Assembly: GCF_041435015.1 (NCBI RefSeq)
Contig: NZ_CP107989.1
Location: 7,316,001 to 7,380,000 of the forward strand
Direction: 5' to 3'
Source: Streptomyces canus
GTDB taxonomy: Bacteria > Actinomycetota > Actinomycetes > Streptomycetales > Streptomycetaceae
DNA: 64,000 nucleotides
Made by a program: the position numbers and the translations under genes. Shown here one piece after another: positions 25,364 through 33,830 of the stretch. Each line of letters starts with the position of its first letter. The first letter of the stretch is position 1. The notes beneath the pieces are model-generated. The model saw nothing but the letters and a program-made list of their open reading frames with translations. It did not search any database and was not told the DNA's origin.

Positions 25364-26262
25364 ACCGCACGGGCCGTATCGCTCTCGTCCTCGCCCTGGT
25401 GGTCGTGGTCGGCATGGCGTTCCGGGTCTCCTGGAACGCGCTGCGGGACATCGCCAACGCGGTGGGCGCGGACCAGACCGCCGCCACCCTCTACCCGTTC
25501 GTGGTCGACGGCCTGATGGCGCTCGCGCTGGTCGCCACGCTCGTTCTGGTCGGCCGTGATCGGACGTTCGCGCTGCGGGTGCTGGGCACCTACACCGGCG
25601 CCTCGCTGGTCCTCAACTACGTTCACGGTCTGGTCCCCGCCCTGCACGGCCGGACGGTCGACTGGGGGCGGCTCGCCGACTGGGACCCCGCCAACTGGGC
25701 GCTGGTCCTGCTCGCCACGTCGCTTCCGGTCGGGTCGATCTACTTCGGTTCCGATCTGGTCGCCAAGGTGCTGCACCACCGCCCCGCCCCGATTCCGACC
25801 GCAGACACGAATGCGGAGGAATCTACCGAGACCGAGAGGAATCGGTCTACTGCTGACCTGCCGGAATCGACCCCCGCGCCGATCACCGCGACGGTGGTGC
25901 GGGTGCCCGATCCGGTCCCGGTCGACTTCCTGAAGTCGGCCGTGGCGCTCAAGCCCGTTCCCGCGAATGCCCCGTCGATCGTCGCGACCCCGGTCACGCC
26001 GACCGTGCGCCGGGTATCGGCTGCCGCGTCGACGCGATCGCGTCGGGCGACCGGTCGGGTCCCTGCGGCGGCCCGAGCGGCGCGGCCCAAGCGCACCCCC
26101 GAGCAGCTGCTCGCTGAGGCGCGCACCGTGACGGCCGGTTGGCCGGACGCGCAGATCACCGCTGAGGGCATCCGCCGCGAGGTGCACACCTCGCCCGCGA
26201 ACGCGCGGACGCTGCGGGACACGCTCCTTGCCGAGCGTGCCGCCACGGTCGGGACGCCGTGA
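25360..26262 (+). CDS. DUF2637 membrane protein
   Basis: 300 aa. The N-terminal half has four membrane helices (IALVLALVVVVGMAFRVSW, LYPFVVDGLMALALVATLVL, ALRVLGTYTGASLVLNYVHG, ALVLLATSLPVGSIYFGSDL), which is the DUF2637 domain common in AICEs and actinobacterial plasmids. The C-terminal half is a Pro/Ala/Val-rich linker followed by a small basic helical domain (PEQLLAEARTVTAGWPDAQI, TAEGIRREVHTSPANARTLR) that resembles a DNA-binding winged helix. It probably works with the transfer machinery at the membrane. Confidence 0.82.
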   Translation: MNRTGRIALVLALVVVVGMAFRVSWNALRDIANAVGADQTAATLYPFVVDGLMALALVATLVLVGRDRTFALRVLGTYTGASLVLNYVHGLVPALHGRTVDWGRLADWDPANWALVLLATSLPVGSIYFGSDLVAKVLHHRPAPIPTADTNAEESTETERNRSTADLPESTPAPITATVVRVPDPVPVDFLKSAVALKPVPANAPSIVATPVTPTVRRVSAAASTRSRRATGRVPAAARAARPKRTPEQLLAEARTVTAGWPDAQITAEGIRREVHTSPANARTLRDTLLAERAATVGTP

Positions 26263-26651
26263 TGTCCGCCGCGTGGGGCAAGTGCTTCGACCCCGACGGC
26301 GCCCGCTACGGGATACCGACCTACCCGTGGCGCCTGGCCCCGGACGGACTGGCCACGCGCCGGCAGTTACGGGCCCGGGGCCTGCGTCCGGGCGGTCAGC
26401 CGATCGCGGCGCAGGCCATGCGCATCAACCGCCGTACCAGCACACCGCGCGTCGCCTACCTGTACCGCGTCGACCTCGCGCTGCCGGTACGGCCGATGAC
26501 CTCGCGCAAGTGGGGCGCCCTCGCCCTGGCCATGCTCGCCCGCCGCACCTGCCCGGCCTGCCGGATCACCTACAGCTACTGCATTTCGCGCCGCTACGGC
26601 CTGTGCGGGATCTGCATCGACGCCAACCACGCTGCTCAGACAGGGAGTTGA
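26262..26651 (+). CDS. RRQRL-motif zinc-binding protein
   Basis: About 129 aa; ATG 26262 overlaps the previous stop. It matches the AICE family named for an RRQRL motif (here TRRQLRARGLRPGGQP). Four cysteines lie in the C-terminal third (CPACRITYSYC, then CGICIDAN), suited to one zinc. The middle part holds the helix MTSRKWGALALAMLARR. These proteins occur in AICE operons next to traB. Their role is unknown. Confidence 0.75.
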   Translation: MSAAWGKCFDPDGARYGIPTYPWRLAPDGLATRRQLRARGLRPGGQPIAAQAMRINRRTSTPRVAYLYRVDLALPVRPMTSRKWGALALAMLARRTCPACRITYSYCISRRYGLCGICIDANHAAQTGS

Positions 26652-26652
26652 C

Positions 26653-26970
26653 ATGGGTAAGCCCGATACCCGTCGCCTGGACAAGGAGATCAGGCTGACG
26701 GAGCGCAAGCTGGAAGCGGTCCGCAACGGTGAGATGTGGCCGCTGACCGGACAGGAGCGCCGCCAGGTGCTGCGGGCGCTGGCCGGCGGCTCCTACAAGG
26801 TTGCGCGGGGCAAGAGTGCCGCCCGTGCCGAACAGCAGATGGACAGGGTCTCGACGTCTGCTGAGACCCGGCTGATCGCCGAACTCACCGCGCTTCAGGG
26901 CGAGCGGCAGCGCATCGTGACCGAGGCCGCCAAGGACAAGGCCGCCAAGAAGTCCTCCGGCTGGTGGTGA
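26653..26970 (+). CDS. AICE hypothetical coiled-coil protein
   Basis: 105 aa, highly charged and helical: RRLDKEIRLTERKLEAVRNG, then QERRQVLRALAGGSYKVARG and a second coil ETRLIAELTALQGERQR. It ends in a KKSSGWW tail. The start follows the preceding stop by 1 nt. A role in nucleic-acid or protein binding is conceivable. I recognise it only as a frequent AICE companion gene. Confidence 0.65.
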   Translation: MGKPDTRRLDKEIRLTERKLEAVRNGEMWPLTGQERRQVLRALAGGSYKVARGKSAARAEQQMDRVSTSAETRLIAELTALQGERQRIVTEAAKDKAAKKSSGWW

Positions 26971-27143
26971 GCGTGGCCCCCAAGGCCACGCCGCCGGGTG
27001 AGTGCCCGCAGTGCTGGCAGCACGCCCACGACCGGAGCATTCACCGCCGCCTGCGGGCGCGCGAGGACTGCCCGCAGTGCGTAGACCACATGCGCAACGG
27101 CTGCCCGAACCTCGTGCCCAAGAAGCCGTCCCGCTGGTGGTGA
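26967..27143 (+). CDS. 58-aa zinc-ribbon-like protein
   Basis: A GTG-started frame (GTG 26967, overlapping the previous stop as GTGA; 26973 is an alternative) encodes 58 aa with two CPQC motifs (GECPQCWQHAHDRSIH and EDCPQCVDHMRNGC) and a conserved-looking end KKPSRWW. That end mirrors the KKSSGWW tail of the gene before it. The paired CxxC motifs suggest a bound zinc. It is too short for usual gene-finder thresholds, but its spacing, overlap and codon use support it as real. It immediately precedes traB. Confidence 0.65.
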   Translation: MSVAPKATPPGECPQCWQHAHDRSIHRRLRAREDCPQCVDHMRNGCPNLVPKKPSRWW

Positions 27144-27290
27144 CCGCGCCCACCAGCACTCTTCCCGCCGCCTGACGCGCGGCCCGTACGCCCTCGAACG
27201 CCGGGGTGACCGTCCCTGCCACGGACCCGGCCACCCCGGCACCCTCCCGCAACTCCCGCCCCGAACGGGGCAGTCAGGAGTACTTCCAGC

Positions 27291-29417
27291 ATGTCCGAGA
27301 ACGTCGTCAGCCTCCACAAAACCCCCGACCCCGAACCGTCCGCCGACGCGTCCGTGACCACCTTGACGGTGGTCCCCGACGCCCCGCCCGCGCCGATCGT
27401 GCCGCTGTGGGTGCGCTCCGGGCGGAACCTCAAGCGGATCGCCACCGATGAGCGCACCAGGTCCACCGGCCGTGCGATCGTCCGCCACGGCCTCTACACC
27501 GTCAACGGGGGCCGGATCGTGGCCCGCCGTACCTGGGACGGCAAGACCGGTGCCCGCTACGAGCGCATGCTCCGTGCGGCGGAAGCCGCGGGCAACTACG
27601 AGGTTGCCGAGGAGTGGGAGGAGCGTCTTCAGCGCTTCCGTGAGGCCCGCCACCGCCGCCGCATGGACCTGCTCCACTCCCCGGTCGACGTGGCCAAGGG
27701 TGTCGGGGTCGGCGTCGGCATGAGCATCGGTGTGCTGGTCGCGCTCGGGGTCGTGATGGCCATCAACAACCACGACGTCACCGACGTCATCACCCCGCTC
27801 GCGGCCACGATCGAGTTCATCGGGCTGCTGATCCGGATCGTGCAGGTCGTGTGGGGTCCCGCCCTCGTGATCGGCCCGTTGCTGGCCCTGCTGGGCATGT
27901 GGGCGGTCGGCAGCAAGCAGCAGGCCGCACCCGCTTGGGTCATGCCGGCCAACGTCCGCAACGGCGAGGGTGAGCCGATCACCCCGTCCATCGTCGTCAA
28001 GGCCCTGCGGGATCTCGGCATCCCCGCCATGCGCAACGCCATCAAGGAAATGGGCGACGCCGGCGCGAGCATGCTGGGACCGATCCGGATCGCCGGATGC
28101 GGAGTCGAGGTCGACGTCACCCTGCCCTCGGGAGTGGCCACGAACGAGGTGCAGGCCAAGCGGCGCAAGCTCGCTGAGAACCTGACCCGGCACGAACACG
28201 AGGTGTTCATCACCATCCCCGAAGCGGCCCGCACCGTGCGGCTATGGATCGCCGACTCCGGCGCGCTGGACGAGCCGATCGGCCCGTCCCCGCTGGTCAC
28301 CGACGAGACCATGACCGCCAACTACCAGACCGGCAAGGCGCCATGGGGCCAGGACCTGCGCGGCGACGCCGCGATGATCAGCCTGTATCAGCGGCACCTG
28401 CTGGTCACGGGTCTGTCCAACCAGGGCAAGACCGCCGCCCTGCGCGCGCTCGCCCTGTGGCTGTCCCTGGACCGGACGGTGCAGTTCTGGATCGCCGACC
28501 TGAAGGGCATCGGCGACTGGGCCGTGTTCGAGGGCATCGCGAAGGTGCTGATCGAGGGCCCCTCCGATGACCACTGCATCCAGGCGACCGAGATGGTCGA
28601 GGACGCGGTGGAGGAGATGAACCGGCGGATCGAAGCGCAACGCCGGGACCCGAGCATCGTGTTCCCGCCGCTGATCGTGCTGGTGGACGAAGCGCAGAAG
28701 GCGTTCATGTGCCCGGCCAAGGGTGAGGACAAGCGACCCTACGGCGGCTCCAAGGCCACATCCCGCTACTTCATGGCCGTCCGTGAGATCCACAACCAGG
28801 GCCGTGCGGTCGACGTGCTGATGTGGCAGGGCACGCAGGACCCCACCGACCAGAACCTTCCCAAGCTGGTCCGCGAGGGTGCCCACACCCGCGCCTCCCT
28901 CGTGGTGGGCACCGAGTCACAGGCTGAGATGGCGCTCGGTGCCAAGGCCGTCAACGCCGGCGCTGCCCCGCACCTGCTGCGTCAGGGGTTGGACAAGGGA
29001 ACCCTGGTGGTCGCCTCCGACGGCATCACCATCCCGGCCGGGCAGCCGTCCATCACGGTGCGGACCCACTTCATCGACGACGAGCCGGCCGCCGAGATCG
29101 CCGCACGGGCCAAGGCCCTGCGCGACGGAGTCACCACCCTGCGCGCGGTCGAGCGCGGCGAGGAGCGGGATGCGCTCGCCGACATCCTGACCGTGCTCGC
29201 CGACGAGAAGCGGATGCTCACCCAGGACGTCATAAGGAAGCTCGGCGCCCTCGACGCGGACGCCTACGGGCGGTGGTCGTTCGGCGATCTCACCCGCGTC
29301 CTGGAGGCGGCCGGTACCGAGGCGAAGAAGTCCCACGGCCGCATGGTCGTGCGTGCCGAGGACATCACCCGCGCCCTCTCCGACCGCGACACGGACGGTT
29401 CCGCTTCCGCCTCCTGA
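27291..29417 (+). CDS. traB: TraB/FtsK-SpoIIIE-type DNA translocase
   Basis: The 708-aa protein has a cytoplasmic N-terminus and two or three membrane helices (residues about 138-215). A motor domain follows with Walker A GLSNQGKT near residue 375 and Walker B LIVLVDEAQ near 460. A C-terminal winged-helix region (MLTQDVIRKLGALDADAYGR) corresponds to the DNA-recognition gamma domain. In Streptomyces plasmids and AICEs, one such hexameric ATPase moves double-stranded DNA between hyphae and recognises 8-bp repeats in clt. The octamer-repeat region directly downstream fits this. It is the central conjugation gene of the element. Confidence 0.92.
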   Translation: MSENVVSLHKTPDPEPSADASVTTLTVVPDAPPAPIVPLWVRSGRNLKRIATDERTRSTGRAIVRHGLYTVNGGRIVARRTWDGKTGARYERMLRAAEAAGNYEVAEEWEERLQRFREARHRRRMDLLHSPVDVAKGVGVGVGMSIGVLVALGVVMAINNHDVTDVITPLAATIEFIGLLIRIVQVVWGPALVIGPLLALLGMWAVGSKQQAAPAWVMPANVRNGEGEPITPSIVVKALRDLGIPAMRNAIKEMGDAGASMLGPIRIAGCGVEVDVTLPSGVATNEVQAKRRKLAENLTRHEHEVFITIPEAARTVRLWIADSGALDEPIGPSPLVTDETMTANYQTGKAPWGQDLRGDAAMISLYQRHLLVTGLSNQGKTAALRALALWLSLDRTVQFWIADLKGIGDWAVFEGIAKVLIEGPSDDHCIQATEMVEDAVEEMNRRIEAQRRDPSIVFPPLIVLVDEAQKAFMCPAKGEDKRPYGGSKATSRYFMAVREIHNQGRAVDVLMWQGTQDPTDQNLPKLVREGAHTRASLVVGTESQAEMALGAKAVNAGAAPHLLRQGLDKGTLVVASDGITIPAGQPSITVRTHFIDDEPAAEIAARAKALRDGVTTLRAVERGEERDALADILTVLADEKRMLTQDVIRKLGALDADAYGRWSFGDLTRVLEAAGTEAKKSHGRMVVRAEDITRALSDRDTDGSASAS

Positions 29418-29421
29418 CCCC

Positions 29422-29599
29422 GGGGAGGCACACCCTGCTGACGCGGGGAGGCGGGGAGAACTCCCCAACCGCCTCCCCGCACCGCCTCCCCCGCCTTGAT
29501 CAGCGAAGACACCGTTTCGGGGAGGCGGGGAGGCACCCCAGGTCACCCCCCTGAAACCCCCTCCAGAACGCCCCCGGCAGGGGGTGTCCCTGCCTCCCC
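29422..29599. repeat. Octamer repeat cluster, candidate clt transfer locus
   Basis: GGGGAGGC occurs four times on the + strand (29422, 29445, 29519, 29527) and three times as GCCTCCCC (29471, 29484, 29592), within 178 bp right after traB. Inverted pairs such as 29443-29480 can also fold into hairpins, so some copies may act as a terminator. Size and position match the TraB-recognition repeats of clt loci, although the octamer differs from the GACCCGGA of plasmid pSVH1. Confidence 0.6.
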
Positions 29600-29624
29600 A
29601 AACCACCCCTCGAAGGGATTCCGC

Positions 29625-30128
29625 ATGCACTCCGAACACGCCCCCGACACCGCTCGCTCCGACGTCCGGATGAGCGAGGACGTGGCCGATGCCGAGGCCC
29701 GACGGATCATCGCCGACGCCTACCGACCCGCCCTCAGCGTGCCGACCTCCTACCGCGACACCAGTCCTCTGCCCGCCCACGGCGACACGCCCCCGGTCGT
29801 CCAGCCGGGTGTGCCGCCGATGTCCCAGCGGGCCGTGGACGCGAGCCGCCTCATGCTCACCGCCGGACTCGCCACCGTCCCCCCGGGCCTGATCGCCATC
29901 GGGGTCCTGATCGCCTCTCGACAGGCGGACCCGACCGTCATCGGCATGATCTGCGCCGCCCCGGCCGCTGTCGCCGTGCCCATCCTCGCCCTGGCCCGCC
30001 TGTTCACCCGCGTCGCCGAGGCCGCCCCCGACGAGCACCACCACCACTACAGCGGGCCGATCCACCAGGAGCACACCACCACCCATACGCGCGGGATCTT
30101 CGCCCGTACCCACAACGACCACCGCTAA
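29625..30128 (+). CDS. AICE membrane protein (spread-type)
   Basis: 167 aa from ATG 29625 (AAGGGA upstream). A hydrophilic N-terminal half (DVADAEARRIIADAYRPALS) comes first. Two adjacent membrane helices follow (LMLTAGLATVPPGLIAIGVL and MICAAPAAVAVPILALARLF). The C-terminus is His-rich (DEHHHHYSGPIHQEHTTTH). Two-helix proteins next to traB in AICEs are usually called Spd proteins and help intramycelial spread. That assignment is by context. Confidence 0.65.
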   Translation: MHSEHAPDTARSDVRMSEDVADAEARRIIADAYRPALSVPTSYRDTSPLPAHGDTPPVVQPGVPPMSQRAVDASRLMLTAGLATVPPGLIAIGVLIASRQADPTVIGMICAAPAAVAVPILALARLFTRVAEAAPDEHHHHYSGPIHQEHTTTHTRGIFARTHNDHR

Positions 30129-30137
30129 AGGAGAGCC

Positions 30138-30500
30138 GTGTTCGAGATCCGTGCCATCTGCGACCCCGACGACACCGACCGCCCCACCCCGGCAGCCTGG
30201 CCCACCCCGGAGCAGGCCTACGCCAAAGCCCCGAGCATCCTCGACGAAATCGGATGGACGGCCCGCACCCTCGCCGCCCTGAAGTGCTTCACCGAGCTGG
30301 GCCGCGACTTCTACCTCCGCAAGGCCGCCCTGCTGGACCGCATCGCCCTGCTCGACGAGCCCGACACCCCCGGCGACGTCACCGAGACGGCCGTTGCGGC
30401 GGCCCTGTACCTGCTCGACCTCGACCAGCCCGGCGTGATCTGCGACCCGCGCGCCTACGTCCGACAGCAGTACGCCCGCTCACTCTCCCCCGACCTGTAG
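30138..30500 (+). CDS. AICE hypothetical protein
   Basis: 120 aa, GTG start with AAAGGAGAG upstream. It is acidic, mostly helical and has no membrane segment (TPAAWPTPEQAYAKAPSILD, DFYLRKAALLDRIALLDEPD, VTETAVAAALYLLDLDQPG). I do not recognise a domain. It follows the two-helix membrane gene by 9 nt and is followed by a hairpin, so it probably closes the transfer operon. Confidence 0.6.
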   Translation: MFEIRAICDPDDTDRPTPAAWPTPEQAYAKAPSILDEIGWTARTLAALKCFTELGRDFYLRKAALLDRIALLDEPDTPGDVTETAVAAALYLLDLDQPGVICDPRAYVRQQYARSLSPDL

Positions 30501-30507
30501 CTATGCC

Positions 30508-30552
30508 AAGGGCGGCCCCCCTCATCTCGCCAAAGATCACGGGGCCGCCCTT
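30508..30552 (+). terminator. Hairpin between transfer and replication genes
   Basis: AAGGGCGGCCCC (30508-30519) pairs perfectly with GGGGCCGCCCTT (30541-30552) around a 21-nt loop, 7 nt after the preceding stop and 39 nt before the methyltransferase gene. It acts as a terminator or attenuator. Confidence 0.6.
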
Positions 30553-30591
30553 GTCCAGCCAGTCACCATCAAGGAACTGGAGACATCCAGG

Positions 30592-31329
30592 ATGACCCAA
30601 CCCACCGAGATCCGGCGAGTGCCGGATACCTTCCGACCCTTCCGGGTCCTGGACGCCTACGCGTGCATCGGCGGCGCCACCAAGGGCTTCAAGCGCGCGC
30701 TGCCCGGCTGCCACGTCACCGGCGTGGACATCCAGGCGCAGCCGGATTACTGCGGTGATGTCTTCCACCAGGGCGACGCGATTGAGTTCATCCGCGCCCA
30801 CGGCCACACCTTCGACTTCATCCACGCCTCCCCGCCGTGCCAGGGTGAGGGCGCCCCGACCAAGGGCACCAACCGGGCCAGGAACGCGGCGATCGGCCGC
30901 ACCTACCCCCGGCTCATCGTCCCGACCCGGGCCGCCCTGGAAGCCACCGGCCGGCCGTTCGTGATGGAGAACGTGGCCGGCTCCGAGGTTCGCAAAGACC
31001 TGCGGCTGTGCGGTGAGATGTTCGGCCTGGGGGTGCTCATGCACCGCTACTTCGAACTCGGAGGCTGGACCACCACACAACCCGCGCACCCCAAGCACCG
31101 CGGCTACGTGCGGGGTTGGCGCCACGGCATCTACCGCGAGGGCCCGTACGTCGCCGCGTACGGCGAGGGAGGCGGCAAAGCCACCGTGGACGAGATCCGC
31201 GCCGCCAAGCACATCGACTGGTCCACCGACCACCTGAGGTTGCGCGAGGCCCTACCGCCCGCCTACACGCAATGGATCGGCGCCGCGTTCCTCGCCTCGC
31301 TCGCTCCGACGCTGGGGGTGGCCGCATGA
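30592..31329 (+). CDS. DNA (cytosine-5) methyltransferase-like protein
   Basis: 245 aa. The SAM-binding start is VLDAYACIGGATKGFKRALP. The motif IV catalytic Cys is in ASPPCQGEGAPTKG, and motif VI ENV is in FVMENVAGS. C-terminal motif IX/X-like residues lie in LREALPPAYTQWIGAAFL. It is much shorter than typical C5 methylases and has little room for a target-recognition domain. No restriction endonuclease is adjacent. In AICEs such orphan methylases may protect the element from host restriction during transfer. Its stop overlaps the prim-pol start. Confidence 0.85.
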   Translation: MTQPTEIRRVPDTFRPFRVLDAYACIGGATKGFKRALPGCHVTGVDIQAQPDYCGDVFHQGDAIEFIRAHGHTFDFIHASPPCQGEGAPTKGTNRARNAAIGRTYPRLIVPTRAALEATGRPFVMENVAGSEVRKDLRLCGEMFGLGVLMHRYFELGGWTTTQPAHPKHRGYVRGWRHGIYREGPYVAAYGEGGGKATVDEIRAAKHIDWSTDHLRLREALPPAYTQWIGAAFLASLAPTLGVAA

Positions 31330-32174
31330 ACACCGTCGACAGCCATCTGCGGGCCGCGTTGGACCTCGCCGCCGCTGGCGTGCCGGTCCTGCCGCTGCGG
31401 GCGGGAAAGGTGCCGTTCGGCAACTGCCCGGCCTGCGCCAAGAACGCGTGCGGCGGCCGGCCGAACATGAAAACCTCCGGGCCCTGCACCTGCCCGCGCC
31501 CGTGCCACGCCTGGGCCGCCGCCACCACCGACCCCACGGTCCTGCGCTCCCCGGAATGGGCGCGAGCGTGGGGAGAGGCGGCGGCGGTGGCCTACCACCC
31601 CGGCGGCACCGGGCTGACCATCGTCGATCTCGACAACGCGGCGGCCGTCGGCTGGGCTCACGCGACGCTGCCCGCAACCAGGAGGGTGCAGACCACGCGT
31701 GGTGAGCACTGGCTCTACCAGGGCATCATGCGGTCCGTGAACGGCGTCCGCGAGGGCGTGGACGTCAAGTCCCTTATGGCGTACGCCCGTTGGCTCGGTC
31801 CCGGCATCGGCGCCATGGCCTCTCTTCCGGACGCTGTGCGTGCTCTGGCAGTAAAGGAGCCGTCTCCTTCCCGCAGGGCGCCACAGGCGTTCTCAGCGCC
31901 TCTCACGGGCGGACAGAGGGAGTGCCGCCACCGCACACCCACCTATCTGGATCGCGGCATCACCATGGCGGAGCAGCGCATCACCGAGGCCCGCAGCGCG
32001 GTACACGCGACCGTCTACCGCACGTTTCTCGCCGTGCTGTCGACGCATGGCGGGTGCGGGTGTCTGACCGATGCCCATGTCGCGCGGCTGTTCGCCGCCG
32101 CGCAGGCCAAGGGCGAATCGGTCCGGCACTGCACCGATGCGTGGACCAACGCCCGTACCGCACTGGGGATGTGA
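31326..32174 (+). CDS. Bifunctional primase/polymerase (prim-pol) replication protein
   Basis: 282 aa from ATG 31326 (ATGA overlap). It has a prim-pol core: GVPVLPLRAGKVPF, the metal-binding VDLD in TGLTIVDLDNAAA, the nucleotide-binding TTRGEHWLYQG, and DVKS. An inserted Cys-rich loop (CPACAKNACGG, CTCPRPCHAW) could hold zinc. The C-terminal third is helical. AICEs replicate with RepSA, RepAM or RepPP initiators, and this is the prim-pol class. It is translationally coupled to the helicase gene that follows. Confidence 0.85.
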   Translation: MNTVDSHLRAALDLAAAGVPVLPLRAGKVPFGNCPACAKNACGGRPNMKTSGPCTCPRPCHAWAAATTDPTVLRSPEWARAWGEAAAVAYHPGGTGLTIVDLDNAAAVGWAHATLPATRRVQTTRGEHWLYQGIMRSVNGVREGVDVKSLMAYARWLGPGIGAMASLPDAVRALAVKEPSPSRRAPQAFSAPLTGGQRECRHRTPTYLDRGITMAEQRITEARSAVHATVYRTFLAVLSTHGGCGCLTDAHVARLFAAAQAKGESVRHCTDAWTNARTALGM

Positions 32175-33652
32175 CCGTGTCCGAGGACGAGAAGACTCCG
32201 GCCCGCCAGATCATCACCGACTACGCGCAAGCGCACTTCCGGTACTTCCGCACCATCGACGGCACCGTGTACGCGCAGCGCAACGGCCACCCAGTGGCCC
32301 GGCCTATCCGTTCCCAGGGCACCACCGGCAGCCACCGGCAGGAACTCATGGTCGGCCTCTATAAGGACGGGGTCGGCGTGTTCAACGGCACGGCACTCAA
32401 GGAGGCGTTGGACTTGATCGAAGCACTCGCGCTGACCGAGGACGTACAGCCCACCCACATCCGCGTCGCACCCGGATTCGACGGCGCGACCTGGCTCGAC
32501 CTGGGCCGCAACGACGGCAGGTCCGTCCGTATCCACCCCACCGGCTGGGACATCCTCACCCCCGACCCGCAGGAAGTCTGCTGGAGGCGCACCCAGCTCA
32601 CCGGGGAACTACCCCTGCCCGCCAAGGACACCAACGGCAAGGGCATCGACCTCCTGCTGCGCCTGTGCAACTTCGCCGGCGCCGAGACCGAATGCCTGGC
32701 AATCGCCTGGCTGATCGGCTGCCTGGAACCCTCCGTGCCCGTCCCCGCACCGTTCCTCACCGGCCCCCAGGGGGCGGGCAAGTCCACCGGAGGCCGGATG
32801 CTCGTCCGGATCATCGAGGGAATGAGCGGCGACCTGCGCCGGGCCCCGAAGGACGAAGAGAACATGATCACGGCCGTGGCTGCCGGATGGGTCACCGCCC
32901 TGGACAACCTCTCCCACCTGCCCCCGGACCTGTCCGACCTCATGTGCTGCATCGTCACCGGAGCCGAGAGCATCAAGCGCGCGCTGTTCACCGATGGAGA
33001 CGTCGTGCGCTCCCGCTACCGGCGCCCCATGCTGCTGACCGGTATCGACGTCGGCGTCATCCGACCCGACCTCGCAGAACGCCTCCTGCCGCTGCGTCTG
33101 GTGCGGCCCCGGGTGCGGCGGACCGAGGCAGAGCTGTGGGCGGAGTACGCGGAGATCCTCCCCGTCGTTCTCGGCTCCCTGCTGGACCTGACGGTCAAGG
33201 TGCGGGCCGCTCACGCGGACACCCCCACCGACCTGCGGATGGCCGACTTCGCCCACCTGTGCGCACAACTCGACGCGGCCACCGGCTTCGGCTCACTGGC
33301 CGCGTACCGGGCCAGCCTCGACGACCTCAACGACGACGTCATCGAAGGAGACCTGCTGGCACAGACGGTCCTGAAGCACGCGGCCGGACTCGACGCCGGC
33401 GCCGAAATCCGTATGACGTCCTCGGAGTGGCTGCACTGCCTCACCACCCTCTACAGCGGTGAGGACTGCCGTCCCCTGCCCAAGGGCTGGCCCACCACCG
33501 GCAAGGTTCTCTCCGACCGCCTCAAGCGGCTGCAACCGACCCTTGCCGCACGCGGCGTGCTCATCGACTGGGGACGCACCAGCGCCGCCCGCTACATCGA
33601 GATGACCCGGGCCGCCGCGCTCGCCCTCAACCAGCAGGAAGCGGCTTTCTGA
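32171..33652 (+). CDS. Replication helicase (D5/AAA-like ATPase)
   Basis: About 493 aa from GTG 32171, which overlaps the prim-pol stop (GTGA); GTG 32177 is an alternative. The Walker A motif is FLTGPQGAGKSTGGR at about residue 200. A Walker B-like segment is VTALDNLSHLPPDLSDLM, and an arginine-rich sensor region follows (LAERLLPLRLVRPRVRR). C-terminal helices end in a small winged-helix-like region (GKVLSDRLKRLQPTLAARGV). Together with the prim-pol protein it makes the replication module. Split primase and helicase genes are usual in this AICE class. Confidence 0.85.
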   Translation: MTVSEDEKTPARQIITDYAQAHFRYFRTIDGTVYAQRNGHPVARPIRSQGTTGSHRQELMVGLYKDGVGVFNGTALKEALDLIEALALTEDVQPTHIRVAPGFDGATWLDLGRNDGRSVRIHPTGWDILTPDPQEVCWRRTQLTGELPLPAKDTNGKGIDLLLRLCNFAGAETECLAIAWLIGCLEPSVPVPAPFLTGPQGAGKSTGGRMLVRIIEGMSGDLRRAPKDEENMITAVAAGWVTALDNLSHLPPDLSDLMCCIVTGAESIKRALFTDGDVVRSRYRRPMLLTGIDVGVIRPDLAERLLPLRLVRPRVRRTEAELWAEYAEILPVVLGSLLDLTVKVRAAHADTPTDLRMADFAHLCAQLDAATGFGSLAAYRASLDDLNDDVIEGDLLAQTVLKHAAGLDAGAEIRMTSSEWLHCLTTLYSGEDCRPLPKGWPTTGKVLSDRLKRLQPTLAARGVLIDWGRTSAARYIEMTRAAALALNQQEAAF

Positions 33653-33669
33653 CCGCACCGGCCAACAAG

Positions 33670-33708
33670 CAAGAGGAGCACCCCGCCCGGCGGCTGGTGC
33701 TCCTCTTG
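33670..33708 (+). terminator. Terminator of the replication operon
   Basis: CAAGAGGAGCACC (33670-33682) pairs perfectly with GGTGCTCCTCTTG (33696-33708), followed by TTG-rich sequence, 18 nt after the helicase stop. Confidence 0.8.
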
Positions 33709-33830
33709 TTGTTCCGGCGGCGTGCCGCCGCTGCACAGGCGTGCCGCTGCGCGGCTCCGCATTCGCGTTCTGCGCCGCGCCACACCACCACAGACACCAC
33801 CCCCTTTTTTTCCTAAGAGAAGAGACCCTG

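Noticed and set aside
29418..29624. Only a rho-independent terminator after traB
   Set aside because: Hairpins exist, but seven copies of one octamer spread over 178 bp exceed what a terminator needs.
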